Below are positions 1-5,803 of a stretch of DNA of 12,265 bases, one piece after another. Made by a program: the position numbers and the translations under genes. Source of the stretch: Conexibacteraceae bacterium (GTDB lineage Bacteria; Actinomycetota; Thermoleophilia; Solirubrobacterales; Solirubrobacteraceae). The stretch lies in NCBI GenBank assembly GCA_009785395.1, contig WQWK01000038.1:1-12265 (forward strand). Reading direction: 5' to 3'. Below the pieces are notes generated by a model. That model saw only the letters and a list, made by a program, of their open reading frames with translations, had not been told where the DNA came from and searched no databases. Numbering within the stretch: position 1 is the first letter of the stretch; each line of letters opens with the position of its first letter.

Positions 1-54
1 AGCTACTGGCGCAACCAACAACGAGAGCCCGGGCGCTGGCCGAGCTCCACAAAA

Positions 55-99
55 TGAGACCAATGTCCCGAGACATGTGAGACATATGTCCCGAGACAT
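55..99. repeat. Two tandem copies of a 22-base repeat beside tRNA-Ser
   Basis: Positions 55-76 and 78-99 are near-identical 22-base units (20 of 22 match; only 61-62 versus 84-85 differ), set one base apart, giving a 23-base period. Each unit ends in the imperfect dyad ATGTCCCGAGACAT (63-76 and 86-99: ATGTC/GACAT arms around a 4-base centre). The junction also makes the perfect palindrome GACATATGTC (81-90). Read on the minus strand the repeats lie directly after the tRNA 3' end, and TTTT follows (51-54), so the hairpins could help end the tRNA transcript. An alternative is a transposase or regulator binding array, such as the end of an insertion element. No transposase gene is visible, so this is undecided. 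Confidence 0.75.
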
Positions 100-106
100 C
101 ACAGAG

Positions 107-193
107 CGGAGAGAGGGGGATTCGAACCCCCGAACGAGTTTCCCCGTTACACGATTTCCAGTCGTGCCCGTTCAACCACTCCGGCACCTCTCC
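107..193 (-). tRNA. tRNA-Ser(GGA)
   Basis: The minus strand folds as a class II tRNA of 87 nt. The acceptor stem starts GGAGAGG and pairs with TCTCTCC at the 3' end (one G-U pair at position 7), followed by discriminator G, as expected for serine. The anticodon stem CACGA/TCGTG encloses loop CTGGAAA, so the anticodon is GGA, reading UCC and UCU. A long variable arm (about AACGGGGAAACTCGTT) follows, then the T arm GGGGG-TTCGAAT-CCCCC. CCA is not encoded: CTC follows the discriminator base. No convincing -35/-10 pair is visible upstream; TACGCT (212-207 on the minus strand) is the only -10-like word at suitable distance. Confidence 0.97.
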
Positions 194-333
194 GGGAATC
201 TGGGCAAGCGTAGCGGGGACGGGCGGCGACCGCCCCGCCCCGCCGAGCCTCGGTGCAAGCCCTGATGGCAATGCGGTACGCAGAACGGATACTGAATTGC
301 CATGAGGTGCCGGGCCGGCCGGGCGGCTCAGGT
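194..333. other. Intergenic region upstream of tRNA-Ser, hairpins only
   Basis: No gene is supported here. Two secondary structures are visible. One is a GC hairpin with core GGGCGG (221-226) and CCGCCC (230-235) around loop CGA, extendable outward to 216-241 with bulges. The other is a perfect 8-base inverted repeat ATGGCAAT (265-272) / ATTGCCAT (296-303) with a 23-base loop. The region must contain the tRNA-Ser promoter unless the tRNA is read from the peptidase transcript, but I cannot assign one with confidence. Confidence 0.4.
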
Positions 334-361
334 CCGGGGTGGTGCAGCGGGACCACCCCGG
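334..361 (-). terminator. Hairpin terminator of the peptidase transcript
   Basis: CCGGGGTGGT (334-343) and ACCACCCCGG (352-361) form a perfect 10-bp stem with an 8-base loop, 11 bases beyond the stop codon of the M29 peptidase on the minus strand. There is no T-run on either side, which is common for terminators in high-GC actinobacteria, so the efficiency of termination is uncertain. The structure is symmetrical and could act in both directions. Confidence 0.65.
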
Positions 362-372
362 GTGGCAATACG

Positions 373-1581
373 TCAGATCACCCAGGCCCCGCCACGCAGG
401 AGCGGCACCTCGCCGCCGTCAAGCCGCACGCCCGTCACCTCGACCGCATCGGAGCCGACCATGAAGTCGACGTGGATCACGCTCTGATTCGCCCTCGAAC
501 GGTCGGGTCCCTCGTCCACAGAAAACGGATAGGCGGCCCCGAGCGCCAGGTGCGAAGCGGCGTTCTCGTCCAGCAGGATCGAGTAGAAGACCGAGCCGCT
601 CTGGCCGATGCGGCTCTCGCGGTCGACCAGCGCGACCTCGCCGATGCGGGCGGCGCCCTCGTCGCGAGCGGTCATCGCGCGCAGGATCTCGGCGCCGCGA
701 TCGGCGTCGATCTGGACGGCGCGGCCGCCCTCGAAGCGGACGCGCAGGCCCTCGATCGGCGCCGCGCCCGGGACGAGCAGCGGCTTGGTCGCGCTCACCA
801 CACCGTCCACCCGCAGCGGGTCGGGCGCCGTGAAGGCCTCCTCGGTCGGGATGTTTGCGGTGTGCGTGATCCCGTGGATCGTGGTCATCCGGCCGCTGAT
901 CCAGCGTGAGGACGGCAGCAGGCCGACGGTCAGGTCGGTGTCGGGCCCCACGTACCGGAGATGGTCGAGCCGGAGTGCATTCAAACGCTCTGCGATCGCC
1001 TCGAGTTGCCCCAGCCGCGCCTCCCAGGCGGCGACCGGATCGGGCTCGTCGAGCCGCATGATCCGCACGATCTGCTCCCACAGCCGCTCGTAGGCGGCGG
1101 CAGGCTCGAGCTCGGGGTGCACCAGCGACGCCCAGTCGGGCGTCGGGAACGGCACGATCGTCCAGTTGCACTGTTGCTTGCCGGTGACGATCATCGACTC
1201 CTTGAGCCGTGGCATCAGGTCGAGGCCGAGCAGCTCCTGATCGATGTCGTCCATCAACTGCGGCTCGATCACGCTCTGGAACGAGATCCGCGCCGCCCCG
1301 ATCTCGCCGAGGGCGAGCGTCCGCCCACCAATCCACTCCGGCACGTAGCCGAGCGTTTCCCGCGGCGCGTGCTTCAGCCGCGAGCGCTTGATGTGCGGGT
1401 CGAAGTACCAGGCGTCGACGTAGCGGGCGCCGCGCGCGTACGCCGCCTCGGCGACGGCGCGGCTGATCGGCTCCTGGCCCGGCTCGACGGTAATCCCGAC
1501 GACCTGGTCGGGCTGGATGTTCGCGCCGATGCCGACGGTGGGCTCGGCGATCGCCGCCACCAGGTCCGCGGGCGGTTTCAC
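373..1581 (-). CDS. M29-family metallo-aminopeptidase
   Basis: A 402-residue cytosolic exopeptidase of the M29 (AmpS/AmpT) family, which removes N-terminal residues using a two-metal centre. The ligand set remembered for the family is recognisable: one of E247/E248 in NIPTEEAFTAP, E315 in IGEVALVD, H344 in ENAASHLALGAAY, Y351, and H370/D372 in VIHVDFMVGS. Length is normal for the family (about 400-410). The N-terminal half is the more variable substrate-selecting domain. The start is GTG at 1581; the only upstream in-frame codons lead to a stop at 1603-1605, so no longer start exists. There is no clear Shine-Dalgarno sequence, and the gene begins 31 bases after the upstream LLM gene, suggesting co-transcription and perhaps coupled translation. 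The natural substrate cannot be read from the sequence. Confidence 0.92.
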   Translation of the reverse strand: MKPPADLVAAIAEPTVGIGANIQPDQVVGITVEPGQEPISRAVAEAAYARGARYVDAWYFDPHIKRSRLKHAPRETLGYVPEWIGGRTLALGEIGAARISFQSVIEPQLMDDIDQELLGLDLMPRLKESMIVTGKQQCNWTIVPFPTPDWASLVHPELEPAAAYERLWEQIVRIMRLDEPDPVAAWEARLGQLEAIAERLNALRLDHLRYVGPDTDLTVGLLPSSRWISGRMTTIHGITHTANIPTEEAFTAPDPLRVDGVVSATKPLLVPGAAPIEGLRVRFEGGRAVQIDADRGAEILRAMTARDEGAARIGEVALVDRESRIGQSGSVFYSILLDENAASHLALGAAYPFSVDEGPDRSRANQSVIHVDFMVGSDAVEVTGVRLDGGEVPLLRGGAWVI

Positions 1582-1612
1582 GCGGAGGCGGGGGTCGTGG
1601 GGTCAGCGGAGC

Positions 1613-2596
1613 TCACGCGGAGACCGCGGTGGCCGGGGCCGGCGGGAACACCTTCGACAGGGTCTGGGCCGCGAGCGCGACCGCCTCGAGGTCGTAGCTG
1701 TTCGGCATCGAGAACGTGAAGCCCTCGATCCCCACGTCCCTGAGCTTCTGCGCGTGCTCGCCGATCGCGTCGGGGTCGCCGACGACCCACGAGCCGGCGA
1801 TCTCCGGAGGGGTGCCGGCCTCGATGAGAGCCTGCTTTGTGGCCACAGCCGCCTCATGCGTCGGCGCGATCAGGATCCCGTTCATCGCCGTCTTGGTGAT
1901 CTCGGAATAGTCACGGCCGACGTCATCGCAGTGGGCCCGCAGGACGCCGAGCAGGTGCTGGAAGCGCTCGGCGTCGCCGAACAGGTTGCAGCCGTCGCCG
2001 TACTTGGCCACGAGCCGCAGCGTCTTGCGCTCGCCGCTGCCGCCGATCAGGATCGGGATGTCACCGCGGATCGGCTTGGGGTTGTTGAATGCGCCGTCCA
2101 CGCGGAAGTGCGCGCCCTCGAAGTGGGCCGATCCTTGAGTGAACATCGCGCGCACGATCTGGAGCTCCTCCTCGAGCATCTCGAAGCGGACCTTCAACGC
2201 TGGGAAGTCGTAGCCGTAGGCGACGTGCTCGGCCTCGAACCAGCCGGCGCCGATCCCGTGCCAGGCGCGACCGCCGGAGATGATGTCGAGCGTCGTCGTG
2301 GTCTTGGCGGCGAGCGCCGGGTTGCGATAGGTGACGCTGCCGACGAGCAGGCCGAGCGTCAGCCTGCTGGTGCGGGCGGCGATCCCGGCGAGCATCGTCG
2401 AGCCCTCGAACATCCAGTTCTCGGGCGGGCCCACCGGCCCGATCTGATGCAGGTGGTCCATCACCGACACGGAGCTGAGCCCCGACGCCTCCCCGGTGGT
2501 GGCGATGTCAACGATCCGCTCGAAGACCGCGTCGGGCCCGACACCGGGATAGTTGAAGTTCGGGATGTGGAGATCAAGTGTGATTGGAACGCGCAT
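1613..2596 (-). CDS. LLM-class F420-dependent oxidoreductase (TIGR03560-like)
   Basis: A 327-residue TIM-barrel enzyme of the luciferase-like (bacterial luciferase/F420 reductase) superfamily. Recognisable blocks, in order, are the N-terminal strand LDLHIPNFNYPGV, SVMDHLHQIGPVGPPENWM near residues 46-63, TYRNPALAAKTTTTLDIISGGR, GIGAGWFEAEHVAYGYDFP, and PILIGGSGERKTLRLVAKYGDGCNLF in the second half. These match the 'TIGR03560 F420-dependent LLM' group as I remember it. Such enzymes transfer hydride between F420H2 and small organic substrates; the substrate is not predictable. I chose ATG at 2596 (MRVPITLDL) over an in-frame GTG at 2605 because the words just upstream include a TAnnnT-type -10 element (TAGCGT) that contains that GTG and stands 7 bases from the ATG, compatible with leaderless initiation. 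It is divergent from the F420-linked PPOX gene 46 bases away. Confidence 0.9.
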   Translation of the reverse strand: MRVPITLDLHIPNFNYPGVGPDAVFERIVDIATTGEASGLSSVSVMDHLHQIGPVGPPENWMFEGSTMLAGIAARTSRLTLGLLVGSVTYRNPALAAKTTTTLDIISGGRAWHGIGAGWFEAEHVAYGYDFPALKVRFEMLEEELQIVRAMFTQGSAHFEGAHFRVDGAFNNPKPIRGDIPILIGGSGERKTLRLVAKYGDGCNLFGDAERFQHLLGVLRAHCDDVGRDYSEITKTAMNGILIAPTHEAAVATKQALIEAGTPPEIAGSWVVGDPDAIGEHAQKLRDVGIEGFTFSMPNSYDLEAVALAAQTLSKVFPPAPATAVSA

Positions 2597-2642
2597 ACCG
2601 AGCACGCTACCGCCCCGGCACCCTGGCCCGAGTCACTAGTTT

Positions 2643-3083
2643 GTGAGCGTGGACGCAGCACAGGCGCGCGCACGATTTGTCACCGCGACGGTCGCCCGCT
2701 TGGCGACCGTCGGGTCCACAGGCCGGCCCCATCTGGTCCCGGTCACGTTCGCGCTGCTGGATGACGTGACGCTCGTGACCGCGGTCGACCACAAGCCCAA
2801 GCGCACCACGGCGCTTCAGCGGCTCGCGAACATCGCCGCGGAGCCGCGGGTGAGCGTGCTCGTCGATCACTACGAGGATGACTGGGAGAAGCTCTGGTGG
2901 GCGCGGGCGGATGGGCTCGCGCGGGTGCAGGGCGGCCGAACAAGCAAGTCGGCCGCCCTGGTAGAAGCTCTCTGCGCCCGCTACGCGCAGTACCGTGTGC
3001 GGCCTCCGGGCGGGCCGTTCATCGTGATCGAGGTTCAGCGCTTCAGCGGCTGGAGCGCGGCATACTCCGCCGCGTCCGATTGA
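2643..3083 (+). CDS. PPOX-class F420-dependent protein (TIGR03668-like)
   Basis: A 146-residue flavin/deazaflavin-binding split beta-barrel protein. Motifs are ARLATVGSTGRPHLVPVTF (residues 18-36), the basic cofactor-binding stretch DHKPKRTTALQRLANI (49-64), VDHYEDDWEKLWWARADG (74-91) and a C-terminal FSGWSAA (134-140). This pattern matches the family annotated as 'TIGR03668, PPOX class F420-dependent', whose members bind F420 and probably reduce unidentified small molecules. The start is GTG at 2643; a second GTG at 2649 is possible. Neither has a Shine-Dalgarno sequence. The gene is divergent from the LLM F420 enzyme and 16 bases ahead of the acyl-CoA dehydrogenase, so it probably heads a two-gene operon. 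Confidence 0.88.
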   Translation: MSVDAAQARARFVTATVARLATVGSTGRPHLVPVTFALLDDVTLVTAVDHKPKRTTALQRLANIAAEPRVSVLVDHYEDDWEKLWWARADGLARVQGGRTSKSAALVEALCARYAQYRVRPPGGPFIVIEVQRFSGWSAAYSAASD

Positions 3084-3099
3084 GAGGAAAGGCGAGAGC

Positions 3100-4248
3100 G
3101 TGGAGCGAACGCTGTACGAGGCGGAGCACAAGGATTTTGGCGAGTCGTTTCAGGCGTTCCTGACCAGGAACGCCGCCGACAGCTACGAGCAGTGGGAGCG
3201 GGACGGGATCGTCCCGCGCGAGTTCTTCACCGAGGCTGGGCGCCAGGGGTTTCTGGCGCTGGAGGTCGATGAGCGCTACGGCGGCGCGGGAGTGCGCGAC
3301 TTTCGCTTCAACGCCATGCTGCACGAGGTCGGCTTCGGGATGGACCTGACCGGCGCGGTCGGCGGGATCACGCTGCACAACGACATCTGTCTGCCTTACT
3401 TCGTCAGCTACTGCAACGAGGAGCAGAGCGAGCGCTGGCTGCCCGGAGTTACGAATGGCGACTATCTGACCGCGGTCGCGATGACGGAGCCGGGTGCGGG
3501 CTCGGACCTGGCAGGGATCTCAACCCGTGCCGTCCGGGTCGACGGCGGGTACGTCGTCAACGGCGCGAAGACGTTCATCACCAATGGCATCAACTCGGAT
3601 CTCGTGATCACGGTGGTCCGCACCAACCCCGACGACCGCCACGGCGGCCTCAGCCTGCTGATCGTCGAGCGCGGGATGGAGGGCTTCGAGCGCGGCCGCA
3701 ACCTCGAGAAGGTGGGTCTGCACAGCGCCGACACCGCCGAGATGTTCTTCGAGGACGTGTTCGTCCCCGAGAGCAACCTGCTCGGCGAGGAGGGGATGGG
3801 CTTCCGCTACCTGACGTCGAATCTGCCGCAGGAGCGCCTGTCGGTCGCGATCACCGCCGTCGTCATGGCCCGCACGGCGCTGGCGCACACGCTCGAATAC
3901 GTCAAGACCCGCAACGCCTTCGGCAAGCCGATCGGCAGCTTCCAGCACTCGAGGTTCGTGCTCGCGGAGATGGCAACCGAGGTCGAGATCGCGACCGCCT
4001 ACGTGGACTGCTGCATCGTCGCCCACAACGAGCGTCAGCTCACCGCGGTCGACGCGGCGATGGCGAAGTGGTGGACGACCGAGCTCCAGGGCCGCGTTGT
4101 CGATCGCTGCCTGCAGCTGCACGGCGGGTATGGCTACATGCTCGAGTACCCGGTGGCCCGCGCCTTCATCGATTCGCGCATCTCCAGGATCTACGCCGGC
4201 ACCAACGAGATCATGAAGGAGATCGTGGGGCGCTCGCTCGGGCTCTGA
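3100..4248 (+). CDS. Acyl-CoA dehydrogenase, long-chain/isovaleryl type
   Basis: A 382-residue FAD enzyme catalysing alpha,beta-dehydrogenation of an acyl-CoA thioester, passing electrons to electron-transfer flavoprotein. The N-terminal helical domain is followed by AMTEPGAGSDLAGI (127-140, FAD/substrate contact), the beta-domain, and the C-terminal domain with RNAFGKPIGSFQHSRF (271-286) and LQLHGGYGYMLEYPVAR (338-354). The catalytic base appears to be E245 in NLPQERL, the position used by long-chain and isovaleryl-CoA dehydrogenases. The medium/short-chain position is Ala (A366 in IYAGTNEIMKEI), so the protein sorts with the LCAD/IVD-type. The start is GTG at 3100 with GAGGAAAGG (3082-3090) at good distance. 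It probably acts in fatty-acid or branched-chain degradation; the exact acyl substrate is unknown. Confidence 0.93.
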   Translation: MERTLYEAEHKDFGESFQAFLTRNAADSYEQWERDGIVPREFFTEAGRQGFLALEVDERYGGAGVRDFRFNAMLHEVGFGMDLTGAVGGITLHNDICLPYFVSYCNEEQSERWLPGVTNGDYLTAVAMTEPGAGSDLAGISTRAVRVDGGYVVNGAKTFITNGINSDLVITVVRTNPDDRHGGLSLLIVERGMEGFERGRNLEKVGLHSADTAEMFFEDVFVPESNLLGEEGMGFRYLTSNLPQERLSVAITAVVMARTALAHTLEYVKTRNAFGKPIGSFQHSRFVLAEMATEVEIATAYVDCCIVAHNERQLTAVDAAMAKWWTTELQGRVVDRCLQLHGGYGYMLEYPVARAFIDSRISRIYAGTNEIMKEIVGRSLGL

Positions 4249-4388
4249 GGTGCTTGCCGAGGCTGCATCCATCGGATAGTCTCTGCATGCAACCGACGGG
4301 CTGGGCTTAACGGATGGCCAATCCGTGTCGGCTTCAATGGGGCGGGGGACCGTACGTCGCGTGCGGACTCAGCTGCATTGAACGTGTG

Positions 4389-4396
4389 TGTATACA
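4389..4396. promoter_or_regulatory. TGTATACA palindrome, candidate GntR/FCD operator
   Basis: A perfect 8-base palindrome lies just upstream of the Shine-Dalgarno sequence of the first binding-protein gene. Several FCD-type GntR regulators recognise sites with a GTATAC core, and this cassette encodes such a regulator. The second binding-protein gene has the degenerate version TGTATCCA at the same place (5778-5785). Binding is inferred only. Confidence 0.35.
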
Positions 4397-4402
4397 AAGA
4401 GG

Positions 4403-4414
4403 AGAGGTACCTCT
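4403..4414 (+). promoter_or_regulatory. 12-base palindrome overlapping the SD, next to the ATG
   Basis: AGAGGTACCTCT is a perfect palindrome that overlaps the 3' end of the Shine-Dalgarno run and ends at the base before the ATG of the first binding-protein gene. In RNA it could fold as AGAG-(GUAC)-CUCU and affect ribosome access; in DNA it could be a protein site. Copy 2 keeps GGTACC but loses the outer symmetry (5792-5803). Confidence 0.35.
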
Positions 4415-5647
4415 ATGAGTTTGATGGACCAGCGACTGGGCGCTCGAGCGCGCCTTGCCGCCTTTCCGGTCGTCGCGGCGGCGGCTGTTGCCGCCGGTGT
4501 GATCGGTGTCTCGGGCGCTTCCGCGCACCAGACCGGTCACGCCGCCTCGGCGATCAGCAAGAAGACGCTCGCCACGCTGAAGGCGGACGTCACCAAGGCG
4601 GAGCAGGCGCCGAAGTGGTTCGCGCCCGGCCCCGCCGTCAACGCCAAGAAGGCGCTCAAGGGCAAGACGATCGTGACCTTCCCGATCAGCTCCGAGATCG
4701 ACGCCTGCAACACGAAGGGCCAGCAGGGCTACCTCGACGCCGAGGCCAGCGCCCTCGGTGCGAAGGTGATCCCGCTGCAGTCCACCACCGGCCCGACCGG
4801 CTGGCAGGCCAACCTGTCGCAGGCGGTCACCGACAAGGCCAACGCGGTCGTGATGCTCTGCGGCGTCCCGGCTTCCGCGGTCGCGCCGCAGCTGGCGACG
4901 CTCAAGGCCCATCACATCCAGGTCGTCGACGGTAACTACAACCAGACCGGCGGCAACAAGGCGTTCCCGACCACGGGCCTCAATGCCGAGAGTGGCGTCA
5001 ACACGATCCAGGGCGTCCAGACGGACCTCCAGGACGCGCTCGTGAACCTGAACGGCAAGCCCGCCAAGATCCTGTTCCTGGACAGCACCCAGGTCGCGCA
5101 GGACTCGGGCGCGCTTGGCGGCCTGCAGTCTGCGATCAAGAGCACCTGCGCGAGCAGCTGCTCGATCGTGAAGACCGAGTACTTCGGCACGCAGGATTGG
5201 AGTGGCCCGACCGAGACCTCGACGATCACGAGCGACCTCCAGGCCAACCCGAGCATCAACACCGTGATCGTGACGTTCGACGGCATGGCCGACGGCATCG
5301 AGAGCACGGTCGCGCAGGACGCCTCGACCCACCCCGGCCTGAAGATGTACGCCTGGGGCGGCGGTCTGGCTGAGATCAAGGCCGTCGGCACCGGCGGCAC
5401 CTACGTCGGCGACTCCGGTCCCGATGAGAAGTGGGACGCCTACAACCAGCTGGACGAGACGATCCGTCTGCTGGCGGGCAAGCCGGCCGCGCCGGTCGCC
5501 AAGGAGATCGCGCCGAACATCTTCTTCACGAAGAGCAACGCGAAGATCTTCTCGGTCGGCGGGCAGGGCACGCAGTACAGCGACCAGGCATTCAGCAACG
5601 GGGCGTTCGTCACGGACTTCCTGAAGCTCTGGGACGTCAAGAAGTAA
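4415..5647 (+). CDS. ABC transporter substrate-binding protein, copy 1
   Basis: A 410-residue exported solute-binding protein of the RbsB-like (Peripla_BP_4, COG1879) class, which captures a small solute and delivers it to the downstream ATPase/permease. A signal peptide is clear: RLGARAR, a hydrophobic stretch from about 15 to 32, then ASA|HQ near 35-38, a type I signal-peptidase site. There is no lipobox cysteine. The first lobe starts at KGKTIVTFPISSEIDACN (82-99). Cysteines C98, C149, C245 and C249 are all conserved in copy 2, and the C245/C249 pair may form a disulfide. The start is ATG at 4415, 8 bases after AAGAGGAGAGG; an upstream in-frame GTG (4388) would translate the ribosome-binding site. 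Copy 2 is 84% identical without gaps. The ligand is unknown; 'sugar' is only the family default. Confidence 0.92.
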   Translation: MSLMDQRLGARARLAAFPVVAAAAVAAGVIGVSGASAHQTGHAASAISKKTLATLKADVTKAEQAPKWFAPGPAVNAKKALKGKTIVTFPISSEIDACNTKGQQGYLDAEASALGAKVIPLQSTTGPTGWQANLSQAVTDKANAVVMLCGVPASAVAPQLATLKAHHIQVVDGNYNQTGGNKAFPTTGLNAESGVNTIQGVQTDLQDALVNLNGKPAKILFLDSTQVAQDSGALGGLQSAIKSTCASSCSIVKTEYFGTQDWSGPTETSTITSDLQANPSINTVIVTFDGMADGIESTVAQDASTHPGLKMYAWGGGLAEIKAVGTGGTYVGDSGPDEKWDAYNQLDETIRLLAGKPAAPVAKEIAPNIFFTKSNAKIFSVGGQGTQYSDQAFSNGAFVTDFLKLWDVKK

Positions 5648-5660
5648 GCAGAAGTAAGCA
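5641..5660 (+). repeat. 10-base tandem duplication over the stop codon of copy 1
   Basis: GAAGTAAGCA occurs twice in succession (5641-5650, 5651-5660). The first copy carries the last codons and the TAA stop of the first binding-protein gene. The corresponding place after copy 2 has a single GAAGTAGGCG (7030-7039), so this is probably a local slip or duplication specific to copy 1. It leaves the protein unchanged. Confidence 0.8.
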
Positions 5661-5670
5661 GTGCAGCGCG

Positions 5671-5735
5671 CGGGCGCCGTTGTGACCGGTTGGCCAAAGC
5701 TCGATTGAGCGGCGATACTGGTCCGGCGGCGCCCG
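5671..5735 (+). promoter_or_regulatory. Long-range inverted repeat in the spacer between copies
   Basis: CGGGCGCCG (5671-5679) and CGGCGCCCG (5727-5735) are perfect 9-base inverted arms around 47 bases. The homologous spacer after copy 2 keeps a 7-base form (CGGGCGC 7051-7057, GCGCCCG 7111-7117). Possible roles are 3'-end protection of the binding-protein mRNA or attenuation of downstream genes. There is no T-run, so a simple terminator is unlikely. Confidence 0.4.
5690..5719 (+). promoter_or_regulatory. Weak promoter-like pair ahead of binding protein copy 2
   Basis: TTGGCC (5690-5695) and GATACT (5714-5719) are separated by 18 bases and resemble sigma-70-type -35 and -10 boxes. They overlap the presumed ATPase-gene relic, so the resemblance may be accidental. 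If real, copy 2 and the downstream genes could be transcribed apart from copy 1. Confidence 0.2.
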
Positions 5736-5746
5736 TGCGGCTTTAA
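5705..5746 (+). pseudogene. Relic of the ATPase gene 5' end
   Basis: Read from TTG at 5705, this segment gives LSGDTGPAAPVRL and a TAA stop. It aligns codon for codon with the ATPase start at 7087 (MSSGTDSAAPAGG): the first 10 codons match at 24 of 30 bases. The bases before it (from 5648) also align with 7037-7086, including AAAGCTC and GATGAGC-like words. The simplest reading is that the tandem duplication that created two binding-protein genes also copied the beginning of the ATPase gene, leaving this fragment. It is too short to be functional on its own. Confidence 0.6.
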
Positions 5747-5803
5747 CCGCATAGAGGGTCTGCCGTTGTGGAAGGTGTGTATCCAAAGAGGAGGGGTACC
5801 TGT

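Larger units (their letters stand above)
4249..4414 (+). other. Leader and promoter region of the ABC cassette
   Basis: This 166-base gap must end the acyl-CoA dehydrogenase transcript and start the transporter one. Visible elements are a weak promoter-like pair TTGCCG (4254-4259) and TAGTCT (4277-4282) with a 17-base spacer; a hairpin ACGGAT/ATCCGT (4310-4315, 4321-4326) with a 5-base loop and no T-run; the palindrome TGTATACA (4389-4396); the Shine-Dalgarno run AAGAGGAGAGG (4397-4407); and a 12-base palindrome ending at the base before the ATG. The promoter is a guess; the palindromes and ribosome-binding site are plain in the sequence. Confidence 0.4.

Noticed and set aside
3..80. Plus-strand frame entering from the left edge and ending at TGA (78-80) inside the repeats.
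   Set aside because: Only 25 codons are visible, other frames are also open, and I recognise no motif, so a gene cannot be supported.
253..909. Plus-strand open frame of 218 codons opposite the M29 peptidase.
   Set aside because: It runs opposite a well-recognised metallopeptidase with intact motifs and has low-complexity Arg/Ala/Asp composition.
1517..2764. Plus-strand open frame of 415 codons opposite the LLM oxidoreductase.
   Set aside because: It spans the ends of three real genes on both strands and has no recognisable domain; codon bias of high-GC DNA explains it.
4310..4326. Hairpin ACGGAT/ATCCGT as terminator of the acyl-CoA dehydrogenase gene.
   Set aside because: Six base pairs without a T-run and moderate GC; kept only as a note within the leader region.
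4388..4414. Upstream in-frame GTG as the start of binding protein 1 (and the equivalent at 5768 for copy 2).
   Set aside because: It would translate the Shine-Dalgarno sequence and place charged residues ahead of a normal signal peptide. The ATG at 4415/5804 has ideal spacing in both copies.
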